Of a DNA stretch of 64,000 bases, positions 31,125 to 43,069 are shown piece by piece. Positions within the stretch are counted from its first letter, which is position 1, and each line of letters begins with the position of its first letter. Below the pieces are notes generated by a model, which ran no database searches, was not told where the DNA came from, and saw only the letters and a list, made by a program, of their open reading frames with translations. The DNA lies in NCBI GenBank assembly GCA_030998225.1, contig JAPYXD010000680.1, positions 12,834,001-12,898,000 on the forward strand. Direction: 5' to 3'. Made by a program: the position numbers and the translations under genes. Source of the DNA: Diplolepis rosae. Taxonomy: Eukaryota; Arthropoda; Insecta; Hymenoptera; Diplolepididae.

Positions 31125-34122
31125 CTACTGCATGTTTAACGTAGGAAAATTGTTGGTCCAGTCGCCAGCACCAAGTTCGCGGGAAGAGATCACAGAGGAC
31201 CGCGAATGGCTGGAAGCGTCGTAGCCTTCCAGGACTTTATAAGCTTCAGCGATGAACCCTTTGCTTCCATCATCAACCTGAAATTAAATTCAAAGAAAGA
31301 GCTGTCTAGTTGAAGGTATGAACAATGGCGAAACAGTCAGGATGCAGTCCTTGTCAAATTGAATCAAGATTACATGTCCCTGATTTTTTTACTTTTGAAG
31401 TGATCAATGAGTAAACACCAGAAACTAAAAACTCTTTTTCCGGATAATTATCTTGAGAAATATGAATTTTTGAAAGTTTGGGCTTCAAATGAGAACGACA
31501 AGTTTGAAGGAAGTAATGATTCCTGATGTCTCCTCTGATAGCACTCACATTGTCATGCAGACCTTTTCATTAAAAAGGGCATTAGAAACTGAATAAATGA
31601 TCACCATCTAGGGCCTCATTGCCCACTTTCCAACTACTATTTAGCGTTTTTAACTTACTTTGTAAAAAACCGAAAAATGCTGGTTTCTGGCCTTTACCCA
31701 TGAACCACTTCAAGTTAAAAAAAACTGGGACCTATAGTCTTGATTTGATTTGGTGCAGAATGCATCCTTAACACATCCGGCACTAAGAGAATAAGATTGC
31801 TTCTACATTCAAATCCACATAATAATGAAATGTGCACACAATATTGCAAGACTAATGTGTAACCAGAATCATTGATAGTATTGAGATCATCTTCAAATTA
31901 ATTCACTGCTACAAATATTGTCCTTATATGACAGTCATATGACGAGGAACAAGGGGCTTACCTCAAGTCTGCCCAAGTCTAGAAAGTCTCTTCCTCCTGG
32001 ATGCTCTTCCAGTGGGTTTGTGGGAGAGTAATGGAACTGTTGGTCACTGTCTGTTCCACTGAAAAAACCTCCATCACCCTAAAGCAAAAGAGGACTGACA
32101 ATGAGTATCAATAATTCGAGAGAATCAAGCAGAAAGTGCGAATAGTGTAAAAATGTGTACGCTACTCACATTGCTTGTATCACTTTGGTGACCAGAGCCT
32201 GAGGCTTGTTCCTCCATTTTCTCTGCTACTGTAGTATCAGTTTTCTAAAAAAAAATAACAACCTCATTACCACTGTATTCGTATGTTTATGTTTTACATG
32301 ATCAAACAAAACTTAGAGAAACCATTGCAGCGCACACAGTAATCATACCTCAATATTATCAGCATCTTGGTGTCCTGGGCCATCACATTGTTTTGTGCGT
32401 TTCAGTGATGATGTTTCACTTGCCTTTACTTCTGATTTCCTCTTGTTGGGGACATAAGAGGGTTGATCTGATTTGATCCTATAGCATAAGTTTTTTACTA
32501 TATTCTTATAGCCTTTCAATTCTGTGCCCTGTGCTTTATTCTGGATCACGTATGCTGGAAGTGTCAGGCAAAAGCAGTGAATTAGGTAAGGTTTCTACTG
32601 TTATTATGGCTGAGTACTCATAACGAAAAACTAGTCAAGGCTCGCTCATTTAAAATAAAAGCAGAAATGAAGAATAACAGAAATGCTTACTGTGAATGGT
32701 ATTCTTGAGCCTATCAGGTATCTGGCTGTAGCTCATCTGACTCAAAACCTTCTCACCAACCAACTCGTTATACAGAGCAATGACAAATTTGTTGGGCTTC
32801 TGATAGTGGAGAGCTTTGATATTTTCAAGCTTGTCCAAATGTATATACACTCCCGAGTCAATAGTTTTAATTTGTGGGCCTTCATTGCCGTTAACCTCTT
32901 GTTTTAGTTGAAGCGGAACCTGCAGACACCAACCCAATGGTGGAATATTGCCAATTAGAAGTGACAAAATAAGCCAAATTTTGTGAAGGGCTGTGTCAAA
33001 AAACTGACCTTTCCTGTAGAATTCTGCCACACATATGATGGGGGAAATTGAAAAACACTGGAGTCCTGTGAGTTCAAGATAGGAAACATCTTAGTTTTCA
33101 CGAAGTGCTGACATGAATTGATAAAAAAGCACCAGCGGGAGACTGATGTTTACCTTGCTCTTGTCTAATGGTGGAGGCGTTGCAGCTGCCTCAAAAATAT
33201 TCATCATTGCTTCATAAGCCATGTCCATGTTCTGTTTGGCATGGGCCGCAATCTTCATTCCCAGATGGAGTGCGTTTAAACTTTTCCCTTGAAAACAAAG
33301 AAAAATTACATTAAAACATCTGCCAAGTAAAGTCATGCATGACAATTTTAAAAATCTGCAACAATATTTACTGTATTGAGTGATGGGGCAATTTGGACAC
33401 TTGCATATCTCCGATGTTTCTTCACTGTCCTTGCTGGGTACCTCCAGGGATGACACAACCTTTTCTCCCTCAGTCCCTTTACCAGTCTGCCCAATGCCTC
33501 GCTCGGCCTGGACGACAGCGTCATGTCGTGTCTTCCTGAGCCTGGAGGCTTCCGCATCTGGCTTACTTTTACTCACTTTGGATTTAATTGGCTCCTTATC
33601 TTCAGCATCTTCCTCTTGCTTCCTTCGTTTGTCGCGAGCCATTTTCTCCAAAAACTGTACTGATGCTGCAAGTTGAAAATGTATATCAATATTAGCACCT
33701 TGACCTGAAGCTACTTCTACCCCTCTCGATCAGATTTAAAAGCCATAAACGGAGAAGTCTAAAAAAAGGGGGAGTCTGTAGTAGTAGGTATATTGCAAAT
33801 TTAAGAAAATAAGAAAAGCATGATTTGTAACATAACCTCACTGGAGGCCTCGTACAAAGACGTTCGGAATTTGGCACATAAAACTGTCTTGAGAGAGGTA
33901 CAACGAGCAAGAGAACTTACTGCTTATTCTTTCGATGACGCCCTTGCATCTGCCAATGCCTTTATACTTCAATTCGATCACCGCGCCTGTCTTGATTTGT
34001 GGTGGTTTGGTTTTGAACGCTGCATGCTCAGCAGCCAACTGTTTTTGGAGGACTGGCTTTTCCACAATAGTATACTTTCCATCGGTTTTCCACTCAATGT
34101 ATACGTGCTGAACAGCGGCCAT
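31125..34122 (-). CDS. BEN-like domain protein, eight exons, intact
   Basis: The exons are 33921-34122, 33372-33665, 33154-33287, 32691-32919, 32349-32554, 32170-32244, 31962-32078 and 31125-31277. All donors begin GT, all acceptors end AG, every phase matches, and the sum is 1410 bp, giving 469 residues with no stop. The ATG sits in GCCATGG. Residues about 68-165 are highly charged with a CKCPNCP pair of cysteines. About 225-315 (VYIHLDKLENIKALHYQ, KFVIALYNELVGEKVLSQM, YVIQNKAQGTELKGYKNIV) match the layout of a BEN domain, a DNA-binding helical fold of chromatin factors, poxvirus and polydnavirus proteins. The C-terminal third is acidic and Ser/Gly-rich and probably disordered. An ATTAAA lies just after the TAG. 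It is divergent from the transposase gene and shares its promoter region. I infer a nuclear protein binding the element's repeats. The domain call is by eye. Confidence 0.7.
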
Positions 34123-34312
34123 GGCAAATCCAACACAAATATCGCAAAAATTCTGAATTCAGCTGCAAATCTTGTAAACACGTTGAACACGTCGCGTCGA
34201 CCGGGGAGGAGAGAAGAGAAAGAGGAACAGCAAATGAGGGAAGCTATGAAAAGGAGTGAGGTGGGGAGAGGGGATATGAAAAATTTCTCTGTGCAAGTCT
34301 ACCTTCGTCCAG

Positions 34313-34590
34313 TGTGTCCAGATTTGACACCGGAACGTTACGCACACAACACCAACAGCAGTATGTACGTGAGAATGGTTGCGCACGCAGCGTAGTGTGT
34401 CTGCTGTTCGCAGTGGTTCTCTGAGTTTTCTCTGGTTGAAGGCTCCTTGTCAAAGAGAGAAAACTCAGAGAACCACTGCGAACAGCAGACACACTACGCT
34501 GCGTGCGCAACCATTCTCACGTACGTACTGCTGTTGGTGTTGTGTGCGTAACGTTCCGGTGTCAAATCTGGACACACTGCCTTCGTCTGC
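34313..34590. promoter_or_regulatory. Near-perfect palindrome in divergent promoter
   Basis: Arms 34313-34434 and about 34460-34583 are almost exact complements (for example GTGTCCAGATTTGACACCGG against CCGGTGTCAAATCTGGACAC), around a spacer of about 25 bp. The palindrome sits between the two start codons (34122 minus and 34652 plus). It gives both genes the same upstream sequence and could coordinate their expression or form a hairpin. A MITE insertion is the alternative. Confidence 0.75.
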
Positions 34591-34651
34591 TTGGCCCATA
34601 CTTTTTCATATTAAAGAGTTGTGGTAACACGCACTAAGTACGAATTTTGTT

Positions 34652-37622
34652 ATGGAAAATGGACGCAGGTACAATGTCAAACGATATTTCGAATACTCAA
34701 GGGCATCGCGTGTGCGTCTAAGAAGAGCTCTTATAAACTATCAACGGAATCGTGCCGCCACCGACTCAGATGACGACGAACCGGGACGCAGACAGGATTT
34801 GCGGTTAGGGCTGGTCTTGCAACCAAATAAGTTTCAAAAATTTTGTTTTGCTTGCCTATATTTAACCAAAATTTTTTGCAGAATGGCTGATGCTGAAATG
34901 GCTGATGATGAAATTCCCCCCCCTCCCACGTAAGTTTACAAATAATGACACTTATGACAACAGGAGTGATGTTGATCATTCAATTTTTTTTCTGTTGCCA
35001 GGTCCAAGTCACGATAACGAAGAAGAAATAGGTGTAGGGAGCCCATCTGTTCATGAGTCGGCATCGGAAAGGGATAGTATTCACCATCAATCAGATGGAG
35101 AGGGTGGTGATGAAAACCATTATGAAGGCAGTAATGAAGATAGTCATTCAGACTCAAGCAATGACGGAGAAAACAACATGGATGAAATGAATCAGCAAGC
35201 TATTGACAATGAAAGTACTAATCAAGAGGACGTTGCTGTTCACAGCTCATCAGATTCTGACAACCACGTTGAAAGTGAAAATGAAGAAAGGAGGGGCGTG
35301 GTGGTAATTGAAGCAGGAGGAGAAGCAAACAACAGTAGTGATAACGAGGATCACAACAACCAACCTTACATAGAGGTTCCTATCAATTTGCCAAATGATG
35401 ATAACATTCAAGTATATGATTTGGCACCCATCACCTTAGGTGAAAGTATGTATGCTGTCCTCTCTTTCTTTCTTCGTCACAATCTCCCACAGACTTGTCT
35501 TTCCGACCTTTTAAGTCTTATAAATTTACATTGCAGACAGGAAAGAAATAGGTTTCCCAACTCAGTGCATAACTTCAAAAATTTTTTTGATAACATTCAA
35601 CTTCCTATAAGGAGACATCATTACTGCTCCATTTGTTTCACATCAGTGAATGAGCAACAAGTATGCGCTACTTGCAATCGAGAAACCAAAAAGGATTTTT
35701 ACATTGAAATCTCTATCATCCCTCAGTTAAGAGCTCTGTATAAACGGCCTGGTTTCAGACAAAAGCTAAATTATCGGTTTGAAAGACGGAAATTTGTGGA
35801 AGATAATTATGAAGATATATTTGATGGAGCTGTTTATAAAGAGCTGATGGCAAACAATGGTATTCTTTCCGATCCACTGAACATCTCTCTTATGTATTAT
35901 ACAGATGGAGTGTCAATATTTAAATCTTCAAAGTATGAGCTTTGGCCGTTTTATTTTGTAGTGAATGAACTTCCATATAATGAAAGATCTAAAATTTCAA
36001 ATGCACTAATGGCTGGGCTGTGGTTTGGAAAAGTAAAGCCTGTCTCTTCAACATTCCTAAAGGCAATCCGTAAGGATGCTCTCCGATTAAGGAGAGGCAT
36101 CCAGGTGGAGATTGAGGATGGAGAAGTGCTAAACATCAAAGGAATTGTGTTGTGTGGGACAGCTGATTTGCCAGCAAAGGCTAGGTTTCTCAACATGAAG
36201 AACCACAATGCTTGTTATGGCTGCACCAAATGTAAGTTGAGGTCTCAAAATATCAGAAGAGGTTTAAATGTGTACCCATACAGTGAGGATTTGAACAAAA
36301 GGACTACTGAAGAAACACTTATCTTTGCACAGGAAGCAATGGAACTTCCACTGGCAAATGGACAGCGTCAAGATGTGTTTGGAGTGAAGGGTCCATCAGA
36401 ACTTTCACAATTTGTGTACTAGTATGTCAGAACAGCTGCTGTTGATATCATGCATTGTGCATACATAAATCTGACAAAGTCATTACTTGTGTTTTGGTTT
36501 GACCAAAAACATAATGGTCGTGACTTTTCATTGTTTGCTCACAAAAACTTGGTTAATCAAAGGCTGTCTCATATCACACCTCCCAGTTTTGTTCAACGGC
36601 TTACTCGAACCTTGGATGAAGTGAAATATTGGAAGGCTCATGAAATGAAAGCTTTTCTTTTCTATTACTCGTTAGCAGTGATTCATGATATTATACCTGA
36701 ATTATATTTTGAGCATCATAAATTATTGGTGCTAGGCTTATACCTGTTAAATCAACGTTCAATCTCAGAAAATATGATTGTTTTAGCCTCACAACTATAC
36801 AATGAATATGTATCCCAGTTTGAAGTCTTGTATGGTCTAGAACATATGACTTGCAATTTGCACCAACTTCTCCATCTCTCTGATGTAGTTTTAGACCTAG
36901 GTCCATTGTGGGTTTCTTCATGTTTTCCTTTTGAAGATTTAAATGGCAAGCTAAAAAAATTGGTCAAAGGTACAAGGTACGCAGAATTACAAGTTTGTTC
37001 TGGAGTATCAATGCTTATGAAATTATCAGAGTTAAAAGTCAACATTCCTGAGCAAGGCCAAGTGTCTAAATTTTGTGTAAAGATGTTTGAGAGTAATCGT
37101 GGTAGGAAAGAGACCAACATCGGACATCGGCTTGCTATCATAGGAAAGGTCACTAAAAAGATTGAGATTCCTGAGTTTGTGCAAGATGCCTTGAACCGTT
37201 CCCATGCAGAGGGGAAAAATTTTTACGAGTTTCATAGGTTGCTGAAGTACAGCTTAGTGTATACTTGCAAGCAATATGCTAGGGTTGTGAAAACAAGATC
37301 ATACTGTGTCAAATATTTGCATAATGGAACGGAGGGTGTTGGATTTATTGATAGATTTATGAGAGTGACCAATTGCAATTGCATTAACTTTTGTGTGGAT
37401 TGTAACCCATCGTATCTAGCTATTATTGAAGAGTGTCAAGTAACCGAAGATTTAACTGCTTGGGAGGGGGCTGATCTCTCCTTCATTCATACCTATCATG
37501 ATCCAGGATTTCACATAGCTGTTGATGTCAAGCAACTTTTAGCTATGTGTTTTGTGATTGAGGTATCTGGTACAAACAATACATTTATAGTGGAACCAGT
37601 GAACCTTATTGAAGCAGAGTGA
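34652..37622 (+). pseudogene. TNP2-like transposase, spliced, two lesions
   Basis: A probable exon 1 (34652 to about 34803, basic, YNVKRYFEYSRASRVRLRR) joins a small exon (from 34882, after TTTTTTGCAG) ending at the GTAAGT at 34930. The main exon starts after TTGCCAG at 35001. The frame needs 7 C's where 8 occur at 34917-34924. The body has an acidic low-complexity leader, a zinc-ribbon-like CSIC...CATC, then YYTDGVSIFKSSKYELWPFY with the first acidic residue, GLWFGKVKP, GIVLCGTADLPAKARF, a CYGCTKC insertion typical of CMC transposases, and VDIMHC. An in-frame TAG at 36420 interrupts the protein between QFVY and YVRTAA, after which the frame stays open to 37622. AATAAA is at 37686. The product would cut and paste the element. 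As read, it is truncated. Confidence 0.75.
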
Positions 37623-38199
37623 TCCTTCCTAATTCAAGAAAGACTAGTAAAAGTCTCACAATGTAGCCCACTGCACTCACAGTACAATAAATGGTTATTC
37701 AAAAGTTTCAAAACTACTGCCACATGTAGCTTTAATTATTCTCATCACTTGATCACCTTAATATTTCTAGTTCCCAGAAATGTCCCTCTGCGAATAAAAG
37801 GAATATCTGTTTGTGTCGTTAGGTTATGCTATCTATACTTTATGTAAGGGTGAGGACCCTTATTATTTCTGTTGTGTGAAATCCCCATAAAATTGCTGGA
37901 TTTTTATGTCCAACTTGATGTACGTTTCATGTTAAGTATCCCTGTCTCGATGGATTCATCACTTATGTAAGATTGCTGAGTAAATAACAAAATACAAATT
38001 GTTCTCTTCATTGTCATGAAAAATGTTTCAACAGCAATGCAGAGCAAGTGCAATGTTGAAATGACAAATAAGCTAAGCTTCACTCAAGAAGTGTAGAACC
38101 ATAACGAATTGGATTTAAGTTCGCTGTCAATTTTGGCCACATCAAGATAAGGTAGCGGATCGATTTTTGAAAAAAAAAATATATGTTTGAACGCGGGAT

Positions 38200-38640
38200 T
38201 TAGAAAAAGCCGACAAAAGCCAGCCAATTTCAAAACTTGCCAGAACGCGTTTTGCGTCCCCCTCGTTAACATACCAAAAGATGGCAAAGTCCATTATTTG
38301 AAAAAAAAATCCTCCTTAAGCGTAGCACTAAGAAATTTTAGGACTTGCTCACGTATGAAACCTGACCAACTTCTTTTTCAAGCCACAAAGAAGTCAAAGG
38401 ACACAAAAGCCTGGAAGGCTTCTTTTAGTAGACGGTAAAACGTCAGCCAAGCACAGAAGTCGCGTTAGCTTCTTCTAAAAGACAGAAAAAAGCCAACCGC
38501 GACAGGCTGCGGTTCGATAAAGCCAAGGAGGCTTTATTTTTCAGCCCATTACTAGACAACAAGCGAAGTCAGCTCTTTTTTGCAGCCTAAAATGAGACAA
38601 AAAGCCACTTTGACGCTCCTTTCCAACCAAAAACGAGCTA
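38200..38640. repeat. Right subterminal GGCTT/AAGCC motif cluster
   Basis: It contains a dozen AAAGCC, AAGCC or GGCTT words, including the small palindrome agcctggaaggct. It mirrors the left cluster and supports this being the other subterminal region of the same element. Confidence 0.65.
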
Positions 38641-38656
38641 TTCCGTTTTACACGGG

Positions 38657-39480
38657 TATTGTATAATAAAATAATTTATTTCAAAGTGTAATGGGCATTC
38701 CGTAAAGGAGTTACAAAAATGTAACAGGAAATGTAAGGCTTCTTAAAGACAAAAGAGTACGTCAAAAACGACGTAAAAAATGACGTAAAAAACGACGTTA
38801 AAAATTGGGATAGTTTTTTACGTCATTTTTTACGTCATTTTTTTCTTTAAGAAGCCTTACATTTCCTATTACATTTTTGTGACTCCTTTACGGAATGCCC
38901 ATTCCACTTTGAAATAAATTATTTTATTATACAATAGTTCTTTTACTGATAAGCATTTCTCAATTACGATATCCAATGAACGACAGAATATAAATTGTTA
39001 AGGCTTCTTAAAGACAAAAAAGTACGTAAAAAACGATGTCAAAAATGATGTAAAAAATGACGTAAAAAACTATCCCAATTTTGGACCTCGTTTTTGACGT
39101 AATTTTAGACATCGTTTTTTATGTCATTTTTGACGTACTTTTTTGTCTTTAAGAAGCCTTAACAATTTATATTCGGTCGTTCATTGGATATCGTAAATGA
39201 GAAATGCTTATCAGTATAATAAAATAATTTATTTCAAAGTGTAATGGGCATTCCGCAAAGGCGTCACAAAAATGTAACAGGAAATGTAAGGCTTTTTCAA
39301 GACAAAAGAGTAAGTCAAAAACGACGTCAAAAATGACGTAAAAAACTGTCCCAATTTTTGACGTCGTTTTTTATGTCATTTTTGACGTCGTTTTTTACAC
39401 CATTTTTGACGTCCTTTTTTACGTTATTTTTTACATCATTTTTTACGTCAAGTTTTTCAATCGAGTGGCTTCCTTATCCG
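38657..39480. repeat. Nested palindromes of GACGTAAAAAA repeats
   Basis: A perfect-looking inverted repeat at 38657-38937 (tattgtataataaaat ... attttattatacaata) has the gacgtaaaaaacgacg core at its middle. It is followed by two more related palindromic blocks at 38990-39165 and 39295-39450. It is non-coding and capable of strong hairpins. Confidence 0.8.
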
Positions 39481-39774
39481 GAGCTTTATTAAAAAAAAAT
39501 ATAAAATAATGCACTGTTATTACAATATCTAATAATATTAATATTGTATTAAAAGTCGTGTTAAAACTAAACAAGCATATGAAACTAGGGAAATATTTGA
39601 TTGCAAAAATGAAATAAAGCAATGTTCATAATAGTATATTATGCAACAAGTGCGTAAAATGCGGTTTTACACACGCGTGGTGATAACGCGCACGAGTGCC
39701 CGGCGAAGCAGGGCACGAGTTCAACGCGATCACCACAAGTGGGTAAATCGCACGCACGAGTTGCATACGATATT

Positions 39775-40329
39775 TTTTGACACAGTGTGCGTAAAATGCG
39801 TTTCAATGATATGAGACAATATGACGAAAGTAAGGTTGATGGAGACTAAAGGGGGTGACGGGGGCGGAAGAGCGGATCCAGGGCTGCAGGCCCTAGTGGG
39901 GGTGAGCCCCCGCCGGGGGGGGCGGAGCCCCCCCATATAGAGATAATTAGAAGGGTAATTAATTACATAATTCTTTAATTGGAATAAACATAATTGGAAT
40001 AAATTAATTGAAATTATTTGTGAAAATTATTATATTTAATTATGTGTTATTTTCAAAATGAAATACACAATAAATGTTTATAAGGTGCTTCGTAACTTTA
40101 TACAACTTAATTTAATTCGCATGTTTAAACACAGTTCCTAATAACGGAAAAAAAATTATTTAATTAATGAATTAGTTGTTGAAATAAACTATTGCATTTC
40201 ATGAATTATAAAATATATATAAATATATATAAATTTTTTTTTATTTTACGCACACTGTATCGTAATAAGCCGTTTTACGCACTCATATGGGGGTGTAAAA
40301 ACGCATTTTACGCACACTGTGTCAAAAAG
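39775..40329. mobile_element. TIR element with GACACAGTGTGCGTAAAATG ends
   Basis: TTTTTGACACAGTGTGCGTA at 39775 is mirrored by TACGCACACTGTGTCAAAAA at 40310-40329, and additional TTTTACGCAC words occur near each end. A GC-rich, G-run-containing segment (39840-39935) lies inside. The 68-codon frame there is compositional. No transposase is seen. Confidence 0.75.
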
Positions 40330-40930
40330 TCTATTAAATTAGCTGGCACTGAGAAAACGTGGTCGAAACGTTTACCTTTTATATAGTTCTAATAGGTTCG
40401 TTTAAATATTGGTTTTATATCAAAAAGTCTGACCCAATACTAATACAAAAATATTATAGCAAAAACAAATAAGATTAAGGTTAAGATCTTCATGTAAAAT
40501 AATAAATTATGATCAAATAAAATTAAAATTATTGCCGACTCCAGAAATATTTTTTTTTACTAGTGGGTCATAAAGTGGATTTTATCACCCCATGCGGGGC
40601 AAACAAATCCATTTTCTAACCCCCTAGTAGAATAAAAATCGTGTGCGACAGAGGAAAAACATTTATGTTACTCGTGTGGTTGTTACCCTCGCCTCGCTTT
40701 GCTTCGGCATCAAACTTCACACTCGTAAAATACATTTTTTTTTCCTAGTTGCACAATATATTGGATCTATAACATAATTCGCGCGGTTTGCTAAGAGATG
40801 GCGTAACTTGATTTTTATTCCATCGTTCCAATATTCCGAACCTGCGTTGGAAAGCTACTGTCACTGAGCGTCTTTTTCAGTATATGTCATACATTTGAAG
40901 CGTAAACAACAATAATTTTTTTTCACTCAA
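40330..40930. other. AT-rich spacer before mariner
   Basis: It contains short repeats around catgcggggc and acactcgtaaaat at 40590-40740 and probably the 5' end of the following mariner. No gene is seen. Confidence 0.45.
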
Positions 40931-40932
40931 AT

Positions 40933-41990
40933 ATGTCGAACTTTGTGCCTGAAAAAGTGTTTTTGCGGGGAGTTCTTCTTCATTATTTTGATATGAAGAA
41001 AACTGCTGCCGAAACTCATCGTATGTTGGTGGAAGTATATGGTGAACATGCTCTAGCTGAACGAACGTGCCAAAAGTGGTTTGCACGATTTAAAAGTGGT
41101 GATTTTGGCTTGGAAGACGTAGAACGTCCTGGACAGGCAAAAAAGTTTGAAGATGAAGAACTGGAAGCATTACTCGATGAAGATTGTTGCTAAACACAAG
41201 AAGAGCTCGCAGAATCTTTGGGATTCACTCAAGCAGCCATTTCAGAACCTTTAAAAGCAGCCGGATACATTCAAAAGCAAGAAAATTGGGTTCCACATGA
41301 ACTCAAGCCGAGAGACGTTGAAAGGCGGTTTTGCATGTCCGAAATGCTGCTGGAACGCTACAAAAAGAAGTCATTTTTGCATCAGATTGTTACTGGTGAT
41401 GAAAAATGGATCCATTACGACAACCCCAAGCGCAAAAAATGATATGTGAAACCCGGCCAACCAGCCAAATCAACGGCAAAGCCGAATATCCATGGCGCGA
41501 AGGTAATGCTCTGTATTTAGTTGGATCAGAAGGGTGTGCTGTATTATAAGGTGCTAAAACCGGTTGAAACTATCAATGGAGAACGCTACCGAACACAATT
41601 AATCCGTTTGAAGAGAGCAATAGCCGAAAAACGCCCGGAATATGCGACCAGACACGAGGCAATAATTTTTCATCACAACGCTCGGCCCCATGTTGCTATT
41701 CCGGTTAAGAACTATTTGGAAAACAGTGGATGGGGAGTTTTAGCCCACCCGACTTATAGCCCAGACCTGGCCCCTTCTGACTACGATTTGTTCCGGTCGA
41801 TGCAGAATGCCCTCACTGGAATACGGTTCACATCAGAACAGGGTATCAAAAATTGGCTAAAATTTCCAAACTGATAGCCAAAGATCCCCTTTATTGTCAG
41901 GTAGACTATGTGTATGCTTACCATTAGGCAGGCGCTTACCTTCTACAAATCGTCGTCGAAGGCTCCGAGTTGCCAAGCAGTTTTCTAAAC
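40933..41990 (+). pseudogene. Nearly full-length mariner transposase with stops
   Basis: The transposase starts at the normal place (MSNFVPEKVFLRGVLL), with HTH blocks TAAETHRMLVEVYGEHAL and LAESLGFTQAAISEPLKAAG, then the VTGDEKWIHYDNP motif holding the first catalytic aspartate. The second block reads FHHNARPH, where FHxDNARPH is expected, so the second catalytic aspartate is lost. The third block YSPDLAPSDYDLFRSM is normal. Stops lie at 41191, 41440, 41518 and 41872. Apart from these the protein is collinear with intact family members, about 340 codons. Confidence 0.9.
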
Positions 41991-41999
41991 TATGCAAAG

Positions 42000-42780
42000 C
42001 ATCGAACCATGTTTTTCACTCTTCCGATTGGAATATCTTGAGGACTGTTATTGTTTCATCTCGCTGTATTTTTTATAATAGAAGCGTTATGGAGCTCATA
42101 TTTTTTAAAAATTTCGACTATAAACTAACGTTCATATACAACCCAGAAATTTTCTTGCGGATAAAACTTCCGTCGACACTTTTTTAATGTCAAACTCGAT
42201 AAACATGGTTTTTCATTCGGATTAAAAACATGGTTTTTTTAATAACGAAATTTCGCGGTTATCTGTAATTAAGGCCATGAATCAATCAGACCAGCTGACT
42301 AAATTGCACAGTAATTCATTTATGTGAGATAACTTTTTTAATTTACGAAAAATCTTTCTGGAAATTTTAGAAACATAACAAAAGACAATAAAGTTGTTTA
42401 GCACGTTTATTCATGTCTTTTTAGTCTCAAAATCGAAATCACTTTATTTATAATGAAATTTTCGGAAAAATGTTCAATGTAAAATTATGTGCTTTCAAGA
42501 GATCTATATTTTACGGTGCAATCGTAAATTGGCCTCAAGGCCTAAGTTAGTTTTGTTAATTAGAAACACGTATTATTTATCCTATATTATCATTTATGAT
42601 GATTCTTCTATCAAGAAATCTTATTGTAGTTTCGAAAAAAATTGAGGCCTCTGTGAAGAACCCATCATCCATGACTCAAAAAAGTAGAATGCCTAATGAA
42701 ATAGGCAACATCGCAAATTGAAAATGTCGGACGGAATGAAAGTGACATGTACCATGACTACAACCTAACCTCTTCATTTT
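42000..42780. other. AT-rich spacer
   Basis: No gene, repeat structure or RNA is recognised. Confidence 0.4.
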
Positions 42781-42787
42781 AAAATGT

Positions 42788-43066
42788 TTGAACAGAAGAT
42801 ATTTATTATATTATTTAGCAGTTTACATTTTCAATGAAGGCTTTTTACCAATTTTGAAAATAATGAGCGTCATGGGAATTGCAATTGGTCCAGAAGCCCA
42901 TGCGTTCGCTAGCAAACGGGACGAAACTCGGATACGCCGCTCCGAAGTACGAGCTTCTGATGCTTCTAAGGAAGCTAGAACTGCTCGTCTAGCAGAAAGA
43001 AGCGAAGAAGAAGATCTATTCGAAAAAGAGGAAGGTCCAATTTATGGATCAGGAATCGCCGATTAA
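42788..43066 (+). pseudogene. C-terminal fragment of an insect repeat-encoded protein
   Basis: The last 70 residues follow a pattern I associate with tails of repeat-encoded insect proteins: MGIAIGPEAHAFASKRDE, RIRRSEVRASDASKEARTAR, then an acidic linker and GPIYGSGIAD before the stop. The N-terminal 25 residues of this frame look like translated AT-rich DNA, and an acceptor-like ttatttag lies at about 42822, so the true coding part probably starts as an exon. The rest of the protein is not nearby. The function of the family is not known to me. Confidence 0.5.
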
Positions 43067-43069
43067 CGA

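Larger units (their letters stand above)
30812..38656. mobile_element. 7.8 kb CMC-like (CACTA/EnSpm-type) DNA transposon with BEN gene
   Basis: The ends are CCCGTATAAAACCGTT at 30812 and the complement of ...CCGTTTTACACGGG at 38656, each bordered by TA. Subterminal regions (30836-31050 and 38200-38640) are packed with GGCTT/AAGCC words. Inside are two divergent spliced genes: a BEN-like protein on the minus strand (31125-34122) and a TNP2-like transposase on the plus strand (34652-37622). Large size, short TIRs, dense subterminal repeats and a two-gene organisation fit CMC elements. The exact superfamily needs target-duplication data, since CCCGT ends are not the classic CACTA. Confidence 0.7.

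Noticed and set aside
33380..34627. Plus-strand frames 33380-33676, 33820-34395 and 34379-34627
   Set aside because: The first two are antisense shadows of BEN-gene exons. The third is created by the promoter palindrome, whose two arms also encode the same residues on the opposite strand.
34652..37622. Viral origin for the BEN/transposase unit
   Set aside because: The transposon ends, TNP2-like transposase and host-type introns explain the unit. There are no viral structural or replication genes around it.
39730..39936. GC-rich PPSPP-type frame
   Set aside because: It crosses G/C homopolymers in a TIR element and is compositional.
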